Positions 27,620-37,383 of a stretch of DNA of 64,000 bases are shown here, piece after piece; position 1 is the first letter of the stretch, and every line of letters begins with the position of its first letter. The stretch spans positions 1,302,001 to 1,366,000 of the forward strand of contig OY969108.1 of the NCBI GenBank assembly GCA_963697965.1. Direction: 5' to 3'. The translations under genes and the position numbers were made by a program. The notes under the pieces were generated by a model, which searched no databases, was not told the DNA's origin, and saw nothing but the letters and a program-made list of their open reading frames with translations. Source of the DNA: JAPLJC01 sp963697965 (lineage in GTDB: Bacteria; Desulfobacterota; Desulfobaccia; Desulfobaccales; 0-14-0-80-60-11).

Positions 27620-27727
27620 TCGGCGAAAGAGCGGTCAATGGCCATGGGCTTTTTCCGGGTGGAGTGGGCCTTGCTGAAACTTAATCGCAATCTGGGCGAA
27701 AAAATTGCCCTGATAGAAGAGAAGTGA
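27620..27727 (+). pseudogene. Duplicated 3' end of the methyltransferase at 25653-26711
   Basis: The frame ending in TGA at 27725-27727 encodes GFFRVEWALLKLNRNLGEKIAL. It aligns with GFFWVEWALLKVNPNLGEELIL at the C-terminus of the methyltransferase 1 kb upstream. The rest of the gene is absent. This indicates an old duplication, followed by replacement of the intervening part by the AT-rich methyltransferase gene. Confidence 0.75.
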
Positions 27728-27728
27728 A

Positions 27729-28722
27729 ATGGCCAAAGCGCTCACCATTTCCATCGCCATGACCACTTACAACGGCGAGAGGTTTCTACAGGAGCAACTG
27801 GATAGCTTTCTGGCTCAGACCCGGCTCCCCGACGAACTGGTGGTTTGCGACGATGGGTCAAATGATATGACCATCGAAATTCTTGAAAAGTTTGCTGCAC
27901 TGGCCCCCTTCCCGGTGAGAATCTATCGGAATAGCACCAAGTTAGGTCATGTAAAGAATTTTGAAAAAGCCGGCTCCCTCTGCACCAGGGACATCTTTGC
28001 TTTTTCCGACCAGGATGATGTCTGGGATGCCCAAAAATTAGAAAAATTTGCCGAAATCATGACGGATGATCCCGAGGTGGGGTTTATTTTTTGTGATGCA
28101 GAGACTGTAGATGAAGAGCTAAATTCCCTGGGAATGAGTTTTTGGAACCATTATAATATTCCAAAAATTTTTGAAGTTTTTTCAAAAGGAGATTTTACCG
28201 GTTATTTCTTTAAGCATCTTTGGGTCTGGGGGGGCAACGACGGCTTTTCGCAGATGCTTTTATGTTAATGTAGTGCCTATTCCACCATTATGGAGTTATG
28301 ATGATTGGTTTCCATTTGCCACCAGTATGATAAGCAAGGTCGCTAAGGTTCCTTATAGATTTAATAAATATAGACAACATATTAATCAAGTAACTCAAAA
28401 AATGGGTCAAGGAAGTCTATTTAGAAAAGAGAACATTCTTGAGGCAATATTAAATAACAAATATAAAGAAAGACGGCTGGTTTCTTTTAAAAAAGAAATT
28501 AAGTTATTATATGTGATTTTACATTTGTGCACTAAAATAGTTATTGATGACATCTTAATGGCAAAATTTAATGACTTTATAATTCATTATGATAAAATGG
28601 CAAGAATGCCATACAACATTATAAATAGGATACCGTTTGTTCTCAATGAAATAAATACTGGGCGATATCACAAATTTTCCAATGGGTGGAGGTCTGCCTT
28701 TGGAGATTTGATGTCTTTCTAA
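27729..28722 (+). pseudogene. Family 2 glycosyltransferase split by a frameshift at a G7 tract
   Basis: The first frame (27729 to about 28230) encodes a GT-A fold: SIAMTTYNGERFLQEQLDSF, VVCDDGSND and FSDQDDVWDAQKL. The second frame, usable from about 28230 to 28722, continues with GATTAFRRCF, WSYDDWFPF and a RQHINQVTQKMG tail. Together they match the intact paralogue at 29893-30873. The frame change falls on seven consecutive G at 28228-28234. It may be a true inactivation, a slippage-based on/off switch or a sequencing error. The second half is markedly AT-rich. Confidence 0.82.
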
Positions 28723-28772
28723 GGAAGTTAATTTAATTAATATCTTGAAGAATAATTGCGTGAGAAATATTG

Positions 28773-29747
28773 ATGATTATCTCAACGGTTATTCCCCTCT
28801 ATAATATGGCCCCATATATAGGCAGGGCCATATCTTCTGTTTTAAATCAAACCTGTCCTCCTGATGAAATTATCGTCGTTGATGACGGGTCGAGTGATGA
28901 CGGCGGAAAACTGGTGCAAAATATGAAAGACTCACGCATCCGCTACATTATGCAGGATAACCAGGGAGTTTCTGCAGCACGGAACCGCGGCACTGCTGAG
29001 GCCCGCGGGGAGTTGATTGCTTTTCTGGATGCCGATGATTATTGGAAACCACGCTTTCTCGAGGAAATACGTAACTTGAGAAGGCAATTTCCCCAAGCGG
29101 GAGCCTATGCTACTCCGTTAGACCACCAAAATTATGACGGTGTTGTGTCTCCTAAAATTAGCGCCCTTCCTCCTGGCGAAAAAACTGGGTTCCTGAATTT
29201 TTTCAAATTTTTCAAACATTGTCTTATTTGGCCTTCGGCGACGGTTGTTCCCAAAAAAATTTTAGAAGAAATCGGCGGGTTTCCCGTTGGTGAGTTTTAC
29301 ATGGAAGATGTTGACACCTGGCTGAGAATTGCCTTGCGCTATCCTATAGCTTGGAGCGGTGAGCCTTTAGCTACTTTGTATCAGATGGATTTCTTTGAAA
29401 AAAAACCAAGGCGCTTTAAAATGATAACCCGGGAACCAAGAGCCGTCCGAACCGCAAGAGAAGCCATTGCCGCCGGGCTGGTGGCAGACCGGGATTTGCC
29501 TTATCTCCAGGAATCCATAGCAATTCTACTACTGTCTTTAGCCAGAGATCTGCTGATGTACGGCAAAAAGGATGTAGCTCGATCTTTAATCGAATCAGCG
29601 ACCAGAGAATTTCGGTCATCGTCCGCCAGCAGGCTACTGCACCTTGCCACTGCCCTTCCTGTACCAGTCAATTTGTTTCATAAAGAAATCCTTCGTTTCT
29701 GGCTAAAAATAATATTATATTTATATTATCATCAAGGATTTGGTTAG
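28773..29747 (+). CDS. Family 2 glycosyltransferase
   Basis: About 324 residues. The N-terminal STVIPLYNMAPYIGRAISSVL, VVDDGSSDDGG, GVSAARNRG and FLDADDYW define a GT2 GT-A fold with the DxD in LDADD; an acidic MEDVDTWLRIA stretch is the usual ED motif. It starts at ATG 28773; a TTG one codon earlier is also possible. It adds one sugar of the repeat unit on the cytoplasmic face; donor and acceptor are unknown. Confidence 0.88.
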   Translation: MIISTVIPLYNMAPYIGRAISSVLNQTCPPDEIIVVDDGSSDDGGKLVQNMKDSRIRYIMQDNQGVSAARNRGTAEARGELIAFLDADDYWKPRFLEEIRNLRRQFPQAGAYATPLDHQNYDGVVSPKISALPPGEKTGFLNFFKFFKHCLIWPSATVVPKKILEEIGGFPVGEFYMEDVDTWLRIALRYPIAWSGEPLATLYQMDFFEKKPRRFKMITREPRAVRTAREAIAAGLVADRDLPYLQESIAILLLSLARDLLMYGKKDVARSLIESATREFRSSSASRLLHLATALPVPVNLFHKEILRFWLKIILYLYYHQGFG

Positions 29748-29892
29748 AACTTTGTTATAGATTGCCTTTGCAGAATCTTCTATAATAACAGTTATTGTAA
29801 GACTGCGGGCCATGATTTATTAAACAGCAAGGAGACTTTGCTCCCCTTTCGCGGAACGAGTGGACATCCGCCTCGGACCTTATTCTAATAAA

Positions 29893-30873
29893 ATGCAGAA
29901 GATACTTTCAATCTCCATTGCCCTTTGCACCTATAATGGCGAATCCTTTTTATGGGACCAGCTTAATAGTTTTATTAATCAGACCACGTTGCCGGACGAG
30001 GTGGTCATTTGCGATGATGGCTCTAGAGACGGAACTTTAAAAATCCTGGAAGAATTTGCAGCTCAGGCGCCTTTTCCGGTCCGTATTTACCAAAACGCAG
30101 AAAATTTGGGATGGTCCAAAAATTTTGAGAAGGCGATAACTTTATGTACCGGAGACCTGATAGCCTTATCAGACCAGGATGACGAATGGCTGCCCCATAA
30201 ACTGGCGAAGATCGAAGGCATTTTTAAGGAAAGAGCCAATATTGGATATGTCTTACACAATTCTTCGCTGGTAAATACCGACTCCGAACCTTTAGGCTCT
30301 TCCCTCTGGGAGCTGGCTGGCTACCCGGAAAAGGCCGGGGTTTTTAAACCAGGGGATTTCGTCTATTGGCTCCTGAAAAATAAACCGGTATACGGTCACA
30401 CGATAACTTTCAAGGCGCAATTAAAAAAATATTTATTTCCCCTGCCGGAAAACTGTTACATAGATTCGTGGATCGGTATAATAGGTAACTACTCCATGGA
30501 TGTCGTGTTGATTCACGAACCGCTGGCAAAATACCGGCAACATTCTGCACAGTTTTGTGGTGTGCATAAAGTCAGTTTATGGAGAAAGATTCAGGCAATT
30601 CCGGAAATTAGGTACCTGGAAATAGAAGGAATATTAGAAAGGAAGAAATGCTGGGAAGCCGCACTGAGCCGCTTGATGTTATTTGAAGATAATGCTAATC
30701 TCGAGGTCCTAAAAAACGCCATTAAACGGAAAATCAGCCATTTTGAATTCAGGGGTAACTTACCACTCTCATTTAGTAGAAGGATTGTCCCTATTATTAA
30801 AGAATCACTAAACGGCAATTATATGCGTTATTCTAATTCATTTTGGGCAATTTTAAAAGATTTGGTTTTTTAG
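29893..30873 (+). CDS. Family 2 glycosyltransferase (rhamnosyltransferase-like)
   Basis: The start at 29893 makes the N-terminus (MQKILSISIALCTYNGE) align residue for residue with the paralogue at 27729 (MAKALTISIAMTTYNGE). Motifs: VICDDGSRDGTLKILEEF, ALSDQDDEW and YRQHSAQFCG near the C-terminus. The TYNGE...SDQDD...YRQH pattern is common in rhamnosyltransferase-like GT2 enzymes, which fits the dTDP-rhamnose genes at the left of the window. Specificity is inference. Confidence 0.85.
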   Translation: MQKILSISIALCTYNGESFLWDQLNSFINQTTLPDEVVICDDGSRDGTLKILEEFAAQAPFPVRIYQNAENLGWSKNFEKAITLCTGDLIALSDQDDEWLPHKLAKIEGIFKERANIGYVLHNSSLVNTDSEPLGSSLWELAGYPEKAGVFKPGDFVYWLLKNKPVYGHTITFKAQLKKYLFPLPENCYIDSWIGIIGNYSMDVVLIHEPLAKYRQHSAQFCGVHKVSLWRKIQAIPEIRYLEIEGILERKKCWEAALSRLMLFEDNANLEVLKNAIKRKISHFEFRGNLPLSFSRRIVPIIKESLNGNYMRYSNSFWAILKDLVF

Positions 30874-31135
30874 GAACTTTAGGACAAATTAAGGGTCTTT
30901 TGTTTTAATTTTGCGGCAGGCTGAGGGGCGCCGTTTTAATTTATTTTCTCCCTGCTCGGTTCGTTAGCCAAGGCCTCGCTCTGGGCCTTTCTCTGGCGGG
31001 CCAGCCCTTACCGGGACCCTGCCGCAGGAGCCGGTGAAGTGTTTGGAAGCCACACCCTCAATAAAGCTCAGGTATTGGGGGCAGAGCCGCTATTCGCTAT
31101 TTTGCCTATTGGGTAATTATCGAGGATCTGACGAC

Positions 31136-31840
31136 ATGCCTGAATCGAAAGGCCAGGAGTTAGTAGAAAACCATATTTGTGAAGAGCAGGGACCTGTCTT
31201 TAAATTAAGGACAGGTTTAATTAGTATTGGTGTTGCGCTAATATTATTATTATTGATAGTTACGAATGTAATAAATAAAGGAACTCTTTATTATCTTGAT
31301 TATGAGATTTATGGTTTTATCAAGGGGATGATCAGACCAGCGGAGACAGCATTTGTGAATAATATTATTGATTACTTCGACATATTGATTGTTTGCGGTT
31401 GTTCAGGCGTTTTCTTGATTTACCTATCGTTAAAAAAAGACTGGTGGAACCTTCTGGCTCTCTTTCTGAGTGTCGGTGGCGGAGGAATCCTGATTCTCTT
31501 TCTGAAAATGTTCTTCGGCGGCTGGAGGCCAATGATACAGATAATTGCCGGACGTGGGTATGCTTTCCCCAGCGGGCATGCCTTTTATGCCATGGTTTGC
31601 TTTGGGTTTATGATCTATCTGGCAAGGCAATTTATAAAAAATAAGTGGTGGCAATCCTTAATTTATTTTTTATGCATATTATTAATACTCTTAATCGGGA
31701 TGAGTCTTATCTTTCTAAAGGACCATTGGTTTACAGAGGTTCTTGGCGGCTATTGCGTCGGATTCTCATGGCTCCTGGGCAGTATCCTGCTGATAAGGAT
31801 CATTAGGTATCATCGGAGAGCCGAAGGCAGGGAAGGTTAA
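31136..31840 (+). CDS. PAP2-type membrane phosphatase
   Basis: About 234 residues with five or six membrane helices. The tripartite acid phosphatase signature is present: K-x6-RP in KMFFGGWRP, PSGH in YAFPSGHAFYAM, and a final SLIFLKDHWFTEVLGG with the His and Asp of motif 3. It probably recycles undecaprenyl pyrophosphate released by Wzy polymerisation, or removes lipid phosphates. The ATG at 31136 is chosen because earlier frame sequence looks non-coding; GAGGA lies upstream. Confidence 0.82.
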   Translation: MPESKGQELVENHICEEQGPVFKLRTGLISIGVALILLLLIVTNVINKGTLYYLDYEIYGFIKGMIRPAETAFVNNIIDYFDILIVCGCSGVFLIYLSLKKDWWNLLALFLSVGGGGILILFLKMFFGGWRPMIQIIAGRGYAFPSGHAFYAMVCFGFMIYLARQFIKNKWWQSLIYFLCILLILLIGMSLIFLKDHWFTEVLGGYCVGFSWLLGSILLIRIIRYHRRAEGREG

Positions 31841-31929
31841 GAGAATAGAGTCATACCCACGCGGGGTTAAGATGGAAAATCAGAAGCGGATACCTACTAA
31901 GATCAACAATCAATAGAGGTTCTTTTGAA

Positions 31930-33090
31930 ATGGAGAGTAGCAAACGTAAAATTCACATATTGCACGTTCTTCATAGCCTGGGGTTCGGCGGGGCTGAAAA
32001 GTGGTTCCTGCATATGATGAACCATATTGATACCGGGAAATACCAGATAGATGTGATGATCCATGAAGAGAGAGAAGGGTATGCTGACGAAATTAAGAAA
32101 TTAGGCACCAATATTATAACTTGTCAATTTTCAGCCCTTCCCTGGGTTTATGGCAAATCCTTTAGAGAAATATTGCGGAGGTTCGGCCCCTATGACATTA
32201 TGCAGTCGCATTTGGCCACCGCGGGCTTTCATTGTCTTTGGGCCTATCAGGAAGGAGTGCCGATTCGCCTGGTGGAAAAGCATATAGATGAGAAATTAGA
32301 ATTATTACAAGCGGGTGTTTTAAAAAGGACTGGGGTAAGGGTATCGAAATACTTGATTTCCCGGTATGCCAGCGCGGGGATAGCGGTTAGCCGGTCCGCG
32401 GCTCAACTCTTCGGCCGCCGCTGGGAGAGAGATCCTCGTTGGCAGATTCTCTATCTGGGAATTGATTCGATCCAGTTTAGGGAAAATCTCAACCCCGGCA
32501 AATTAAGACAGGAACTGGGGATACCAGATGATTCTATGGTAATCGGGCATGTGGGAAGATTTTCTAAACAAAAAAATCACGCGTTCCTCCTGGATATTTT
32601 TGCCAAGATCCTGGAATTACAACCCAAGGCAATACTGTTACTGGTGGGGGATGGCCCTTTGCGGCCGGAGGTGGAAGCTAAAGCCCAAAGCCTGGGTCTG
32701 TCTGAACACGTCTTATTTGCCGGATTGAGAAAGGATGTCCCGGCCTTGATGAGGGGAGTCATGGATGTCCTGGTCCTTCCCTCTCTGTATGAGGGGTTGC
32801 CTTTAGTGTTAATGGAGACCCAGACGGCCGGACTTCCAAGCATAATATCCAGCACGATAACTGACGAGGCAGACATTATCAAGCCGCTAATCATCAGGCA
32901 ATCCCTTAACGATTCGCCACTAACCTGGGCCCAAACCGTTATTCAGGCTGCGATTGCGGGAAGGGTAATCCAGCCGGAGCAAGCCTTAAAAATCATGGAA
33001 CAGAGTCCGTTCAATATAGAAAATAGCTGTAAAAAACTTTATGGAATATATGATATCTTGCTATCTCAAGCAGGAGTTTCGGCCGGGTAA
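31930..33090 (+). CDS. Family 4 glycosyltransferase
   Basis: 386 residues, GT-B fold. N-terminal HVLHSLGFGGAEKW, then LYLGIDSIQF, IGHVGRFSKQKNHAFLL, LLLVGDGPLR, LFAGLRKDVPALM and the E-x7-E region LPSLYEGLPLVLMETQ. A retaining glycosyltransferase on the cytoplasmic face. The stop is immediately followed by the ATG of its paralogue. Confidence 0.88.
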   Translation: MESSKRKIHILHVLHSLGFGGAEKWFLHMMNHIDTGKYQIDVMIHEEREGYADEIKKLGTNIITCQFSALPWVYGKSFREILRRFGPYDIMQSHLATAGFHCLWAYQEGVPIRLVEKHIDEKLELLQAGVLKRTGVRVSKYLISRYASAGIAVSRSAAQLFGRRWERDPRWQILYLGIDSIQFRENLNPGKLRQELGIPDDSMVIGHVGRFSKQKNHAFLLDIFAKILELQPKAILLLVGDGPLRPEVEAKAQSLGLSEHVLFAGLRKDVPALMRGVMDVLVLPSLYEGLPLVLMETQTAGLPSIISSTITDEADIIKPLIIRQSLNDSPLTWAQTVIQAAIAGRVIQPEQALKIMEQSPFNIENSCKKLYGIYDILLSQAGVSAG

Positions 33091-34239
33091 ATGCCAATAC
33101 GCATTCTGCATATTATGGGAGGGATGCATCGGGGTGGGGTGGAGACCTGCCTGATGCAATTTCTTCGGAAAATTGACAAGAATCGCTTTCAAATAGATAT
33201 CCTGGTCCATACTAACCAATGCTGCGACTATGATCAGGAAATTGAGAAGATGGGCATCCCCATAATTGCTTGCCCATATACTTCGAGGCCCTTGATTTAT
33301 GCCGTGAAGTTTCTCCATATTCTCAAAAAATTCGGTCCTTATGATATCATCCATAGTCATGTACACCATTATAGTGGATTCATCTTGCGCCTGGCCCGCC
33401 TGGGGGGTGTTTCCAGGGTAATCGTCCACAGCCACAGTGATACTCTGGGAATGGATCGCCAGGTCGGGGTGTGGCGCAAATTCTATCTGGCCTTGATGAA
33501 GAGCTGGATTAAGAAATTCGCCGCAGCCGGACTGGCCTGCTCCCGGGAAGCAGGGAGAGCCCTTTATGGCGAAACCTGGGGACATGACCCGCGTTGGCAA
33601 ATTCTTTATTGCGGCATTGACTTGGAGCCCTTTAAGGCCGATCTTGAAGATAAGTCCCTTCTCAGAGACCGCCTGCATATTCCCGCAGGCGCCTTTGTAA
33701 TCGGACATGTGGGCAGGTTCACCGAGGCCAAAAATCACGAGTTTTTATTGCGTGTCTTTGTGGAGGTCTTGTCTCGCGATCCCCGCACTTGCCTCCTGCT
33801 CATCGGCGACGGTCCCCTGTTGGGTGAGATCAAGGCCAGGGCAGCCGAATTAGGTGTCGCGGATAAGGTCATATTTACCGGAGCAGTCAGCAACGTGCCG
33901 GCCATCCTGCGGAACGCCATAGATCTATTTTTGTTTCCGTCTCTCTATGAAGGATTGCCCCTGGCCTTGCTGGAGGCCCAGGCGGCAGGATTACCCTGCC
34001 TGATTTCTGACGCCATTTCAGAGGAAGCCATCGTGATCAAGCCGCAAGTACGGCGTCTCCCCCTATCCGCCCCGGTCCCCACCTGGGTCGAAGCCGCCCT
34101 GGAACTTAGAAATAATTCCAATAAAATATCATCTCCACAGCAGGCCTTATCTCTGATGGAAAACAGCCCTTTTAATATCAATTGCGGTGTTCACCTTCTC
34201 GAGCAAATTTATGAAACCGTATGGAAAGGTAATAATTAA
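33091..34239 (+). CDS. Family 4 glycosyltransferase (paralogue of the preceding gene)
   Basis: 382 residues. HIMGGMHRGGVETCLMQFL, YDIIHSHVHHYSG, RWQILYCGIDLEPFK, IGHVGRFTEAKNHEFLL, LLLIGDGPLL and FPSLYEGLPLALLEAQA. It shares RWQILY-GID and the final ENSPFNI with the gene upstream, so the pair probably arose by tandem duplication. There is no gap between the two genes. Confidence 0.88.
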   Translation: MPIRILHIMGGMHRGGVETCLMQFLRKIDKNRFQIDILVHTNQCCDYDQEIEKMGIPIIACPYTSRPLIYAVKFLHILKKFGPYDIIHSHVHHYSGFILRLARLGGVSRVIVHSHSDTLGMDRQVGVWRKFYLALMKSWIKKFAAAGLACSREAGRALYGETWGHDPRWQILYCGIDLEPFKADLEDKSLLRDRLHIPAGAFVIGHVGRFTEAKNHEFLLRVFVEVLSRDPRTCLLLIGDGPLLGEIKARAAELGVADKVIFTGAVSNVPAILRNAIDLFLFPSLYEGLPLALLEAQAAGLPCLISDAISEEAIVIKPQVRRLPLSAPVPTWVEAALELRNNSNKISSPQQALSLMENSPFNINCGVHLLEQIYETVWKGNN

Positions 34240-34285
34240 TATAGTTTTTAACATCCGATTAATGCCAGCATGATGAGAGATTATA

Positions 34286-35494
34286 ATGGATTATTTTGCG
34301 TTACGTGCTTTTTCCTTTAATAAGGAATATGCCTTAACAAACATAGGGATAATCTTTTTGATATATTTTTTATATATCCTCTTATTCTTAATCAGCGATA
34401 AAAGAAAACAGGTGGGCGTTGGGCTATTTTTGGCGCTCTTATGTTACCATACGGCAATATCTATGTATTTTTATGGAATAGCGGATTCCATAGGATATTA
34501 CAATGTGGCTAGTTCCATGGGATCTTTAACAAGCTATTGGGGAAATTATGACATTGCATTTATGTATAGCATTTTATTTGTGCTGATTCATTACTTAAAG
34601 CTTACTTTTCTATCCTGTACACTCATATTCAATTTAATGGGATTCTCAGGCCTCATTTTCTTTTACCTTGCTTTACTCGATTATTTTAAAATGGAGACTG
34701 GAAAAGATAAGTACTTGAAATATTTTCTGTTTTTTCCGACACTTAGTGTCTGGACCGGTTTTGCAGGCAAGGATGCGATTGTCTTCCTCGCCATAGGCAT
34801 GATTTTATATTCTCTAGTTAATATCAAGAAAAGGGCATTATTTTGTATCGTCGCCCTCATCCTCTTGTTGCACGTTAGGCCCTACATGTTTTTAATTGTG
34901 GTAGTGGCGTTTCTCTTGGCCTCAATATTTAGCAAGGGTTCCAGCCTAGTAACCAAAACTGTTCTACTCGCATTTTCCATAGGCCTTTTGGTACTTGGTC
35001 ATAACATTTTTTTGGAAAAACAACATATTGATGTAACCAATATTGGGCAAACCGAGGAGTTTATTGAGGCTAGTCAGGGAGCGTGGGGTGGAGGTAGTGA
35101 TGTAGATATATCGAATTACAATATATTATTTAAGGTCCTCACTTTCCTGTATCGGCCATTTTTTGTTGATGTGCATAGTCTTATGATGCTTTTTAGTTCA
35201 ATTGAGAACTTGATGCTCTTAATAATGACATTATGTTTTTTTAGACCGAGGTTTTATAAAGTTATTTTTGCCGAGAAAAGCTTGTTTGGGAGGTTTAATT
35301 TATTCTTTTTTATAGTCGCAACTATTTTATTGGCGAGCGCCACTGCAAATTTAGGAACCATGGAGCGGAAAAAAATTGTGGTGACGCTTAGTATGATTTC
35401 CCTTGCAACAATTTATTATAATAAATTCGGTATTAAAAAAGAAGTTGAATTGCGTAATGAGAACTTGAAGGTGGCTTCATCTGGACCCCTTTAA
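34286..35494 (+). CDS. Wzy/EpsG-like polysaccharide polymerase
   Basis: 402 residues, AT-rich, with about ten membrane helices. The central SVWTGFAGKDAIVFLAIGM and LHVRPYMF are like the EpsG/Wzy group, with a larger loop containing NIGQTEEFIEASQGAWGGG. It should join repeat units in the periplasm. Sequence conservation in this family is weak, so the call rests on topology, these two motifs and the locus. Confidence 0.72.
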   Translation: MDYFALRAFSFNKEYALTNIGIIFLIYFLYILLFLISDKRKQVGVGLFLALLCYHTAISMYFYGIADSIGYYNVASSMGSLTSYWGNYDIAFMYSILFVLIHYLKLTFLSCTLIFNLMGFSGLIFFYLALLDYFKMETGKDKYLKYFLFFPTLSVWTGFAGKDAIVFLAIGMILYSLVNIKKRALFCIVALILLLHVRPYMFLIVVVAFLLASIFSKGSSLVTKTVLLAFSIGLLVLGHNIFLEKQHIDVTNIGQTEEFIEASQGAWGGGSDVDISNYNILFKVLTFLYRPFFVDVHSLMMLFSSIENLMLLIMTLCFFRPRFYKVIFAEKSLFGRFNLFFFIVATILLASATANLGTMERKKIVVTLSMISLATIYYNKFGIKKEVELRNENLKVASSGPL

Positions 35495-35657
35495 ATCTTG
35501 GCTGGGAATAATTTAATAGATGGTCAACCCGCTATAATTGGGCATTGGAACAGATTTCCCAATTTATTTGTTGGCTCCAGTCCTGAGTTAGTTTTTATTT
35601 ATATTATAAATAGTTGTCCTCTATCTAGATGAATTTCCAATACTGGGGTATTAATTT

Positions 35658-36332
35658 ATGGTTTATGGTAAATTCACATACTGGCTTATTAACAAAACCT
35701 ATACTTCCCATACTAGATTTAAACGAACAAAACAGGCTGTAGCTAGCTGCCTGGAGTCAATCAAATTTGGGGGAAAGGGTCTAAATGTTGGTGCCGGTGG
35801 TTCAAATTATGGGCCAGACATAATAAATCTTGACATAGTTTTTAATAAAAATATTGATATCTGCGCGGATGCGACAGATTTGCCATTTAAAGACTCGACT
35901 TTTTCAGTGGTGATATCTCAGGAAACTTTAGAGCACGTAGTGAATTATAAAAAAGCCGTGAATGAAATTCATCGAGTTTTACGAGGTGGAGGAGTATTTT
36001 ATTGCCAATTACCTTTTATCATAGGATACCATGGGATACCAGGGGACTTTTGGAGGTTCACTAAGGCAGGTATTGAAGAACTAATGTTGGGTTGTGGATT
36101 TCAGGTTGAGAAAATTGGCATCGCTGCCGGTCCAGCCATGGGGTTCTACAGGATAGCTGTAGAATTTATTTCCATAGTTTTTTCTCGCTACTTACCTTCA
36201 ATCTACGTTTATATAAAAGGTATAACGGCCGTATTATTATATCCAATACAATGGCTGGATGTCATTATAATAAGTGCAGATCAAGCCGATAGAATAGTTG
36301 CATCGTACTATATTATTGCAAAAAGGAAGTAA
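35658..36332 (+). CDS. SAM-dependent methyltransferase (type 11)
   Basis: 224 residues, AT-rich. LNVGAGGSNYGPDIINLDI is motif I; then ADATDLPFKDSTFSVVISQE, TLEHVVNYKKAVNEIHRVL and GGVFYCQLPF. The usual methyltransferase core is followed by hydrophobic segments near the C-terminus, which may bring it to the membrane. It is part of an imported-looking AT-rich block. Confidence 0.8.
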   Translation: MVYGKFTYWLINKTYTSHTRFKRTKQAVASCLESIKFGGKGLNVGAGGSNYGPDIINLDIVFNKNIDICADATDLPFKDSTFSVVISQETLEHVVNYKKAVNEIHRVLRGGGVFYCQLPFIIGYHGIPGDFWRFTKAGIEELMLGCGFQVEKIGIAAGPAMGFYRIAVEFISIVFSRYLPSIYVYIKGITAVLLYPIQWLDVIIISADQADRIVASYYIIAKRK

Positions 36333-36419
36333 CTCATTAACTTTCAGTTTAAAGTAAAGATACTATAGTCGAAGTATTTCGAAGATAGTTAATAACACTT
36401 ACATGACATATCGCAAGAA

Positions 36420-37367
36420 ATGACCAAACATATCACTAATAGTATCGTAAACTTATATAAACGGATCTATGTTGAACAATGGCGCATAGCCATTATTTCT
36501 CAGCCAATCCACTCTTTTCTTGATACAGAATTAACAGGTAAATTAAAGTTTATATTTAAACCCTTAAGGAATCATTATTGTGCCGATCCGTTTGGGATTA
36601 CACTAGATAGTGTAACTTTTATCTTTTATGAGGCCTTTGATTATTGGCTGAATCGGGGGGTCATTAACTGTATAGAAATTTATCGACAAAAAGTAAGGAA
36701 AATATACCATAATGTCCTTCTCACCGAAGGTCACGCTTCATTTCCTTTCATATTGGAACACGGAGGAAAAATATTCTGCCTACCTGAAAACTCAAGTTCA
36801 AACAAATTAACGCTATATGAGCCCTTGATATTTCCAGGTGAATGGACACCAGTTATTGATATTTTAACGGATTTTCAAGCAATTGACCCTACAATTGTGG
36901 CTTTTAATCAACGGTTATGGCTGTTTTGCACAAAATTTGGTGAGATGAATGATCGACTTTACGTCTTTTATTCGGATAATATCTTGGGACCTTGGCAACC
37001 TCATGAAAGAAACCCAGTTAAGCAAAACATTGAGTCTTCTAGATCAGCTGGCACTCCGTTCATTTACGAAGAAGAGCTATATAGACCATCCCAGGACTGT
37101 TCTAAAGAATATGGTGCCAGAATAATCATTAATAAAGTTAAAAGAATATCCCCAACTGAATTTAGTGAAGAAGAGATTTATATCATTAATCCTCCTGGTA
37201 AAAAATACTGTGGTATCCATACGATATCAAAGATGAATAATTTTACCTTAGTGGATTTAAAGAGGAGGGTATTTTCTCCAGCTGCTTTTAGAGATTTAGT
37301 TAAACGAAATTGCATAAGAGTTATTCAGTTTGTTAGGAATAAACTACGTCGATTAACTTCAAATTGA
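36420..37367 (+). CDS. GH43-like beta-propeller protein similar to the GINT1 N-terminal domain
   Basis: 315 residues. The repeated blade pattern is NHYCADPFGIT, then FEAFDYW-like, GHASFPFILEHGGKIFCLPE, AIDPTIVAFNQRLWLFCTK, DNILGPWQPHERNP and RSAGTPFIYEEELYRPSQDC. This is the five-bladed fold I know from the N-terminal domain of glucosamine inositolphosphorylceramide transferase homologues, here as a stand-alone protein. In bacteria such domains occur in surface-glycan loci. Whether it is enzymatic or sugar-binding is unknown. It directly precedes the KAS III gene. Confidence 0.6.
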   Translation: MTKHITNSIVNLYKRIYVEQWRIAIISQPIHSFLDTELTGKLKFIFKPLRNHYCADPFGITLDSVTFIFYEAFDYWLNRGVINCIEIYRQKVRKIYHNVLLTEGHASFPFILEHGGKIFCLPENSSSNKLTLYEPLIFPGEWTPVIDILTDFQAIDPTIVAFNQRLWLFCTKFGEMNDRLYVFYSDNILGPWQPHERNPVKQNIESSRSAGTPFIYEEELYRPSQDCSKEYGARIIINKVKRISPTEFSEEEIYIINPPGKKYCGIHTISKMNNFTLVDLKRRVFSPAAFRDLVKRNCIRVIQFVRNKLRRLTSN

Positions 37368-37383
37368 TGGAGATATTTTAATA

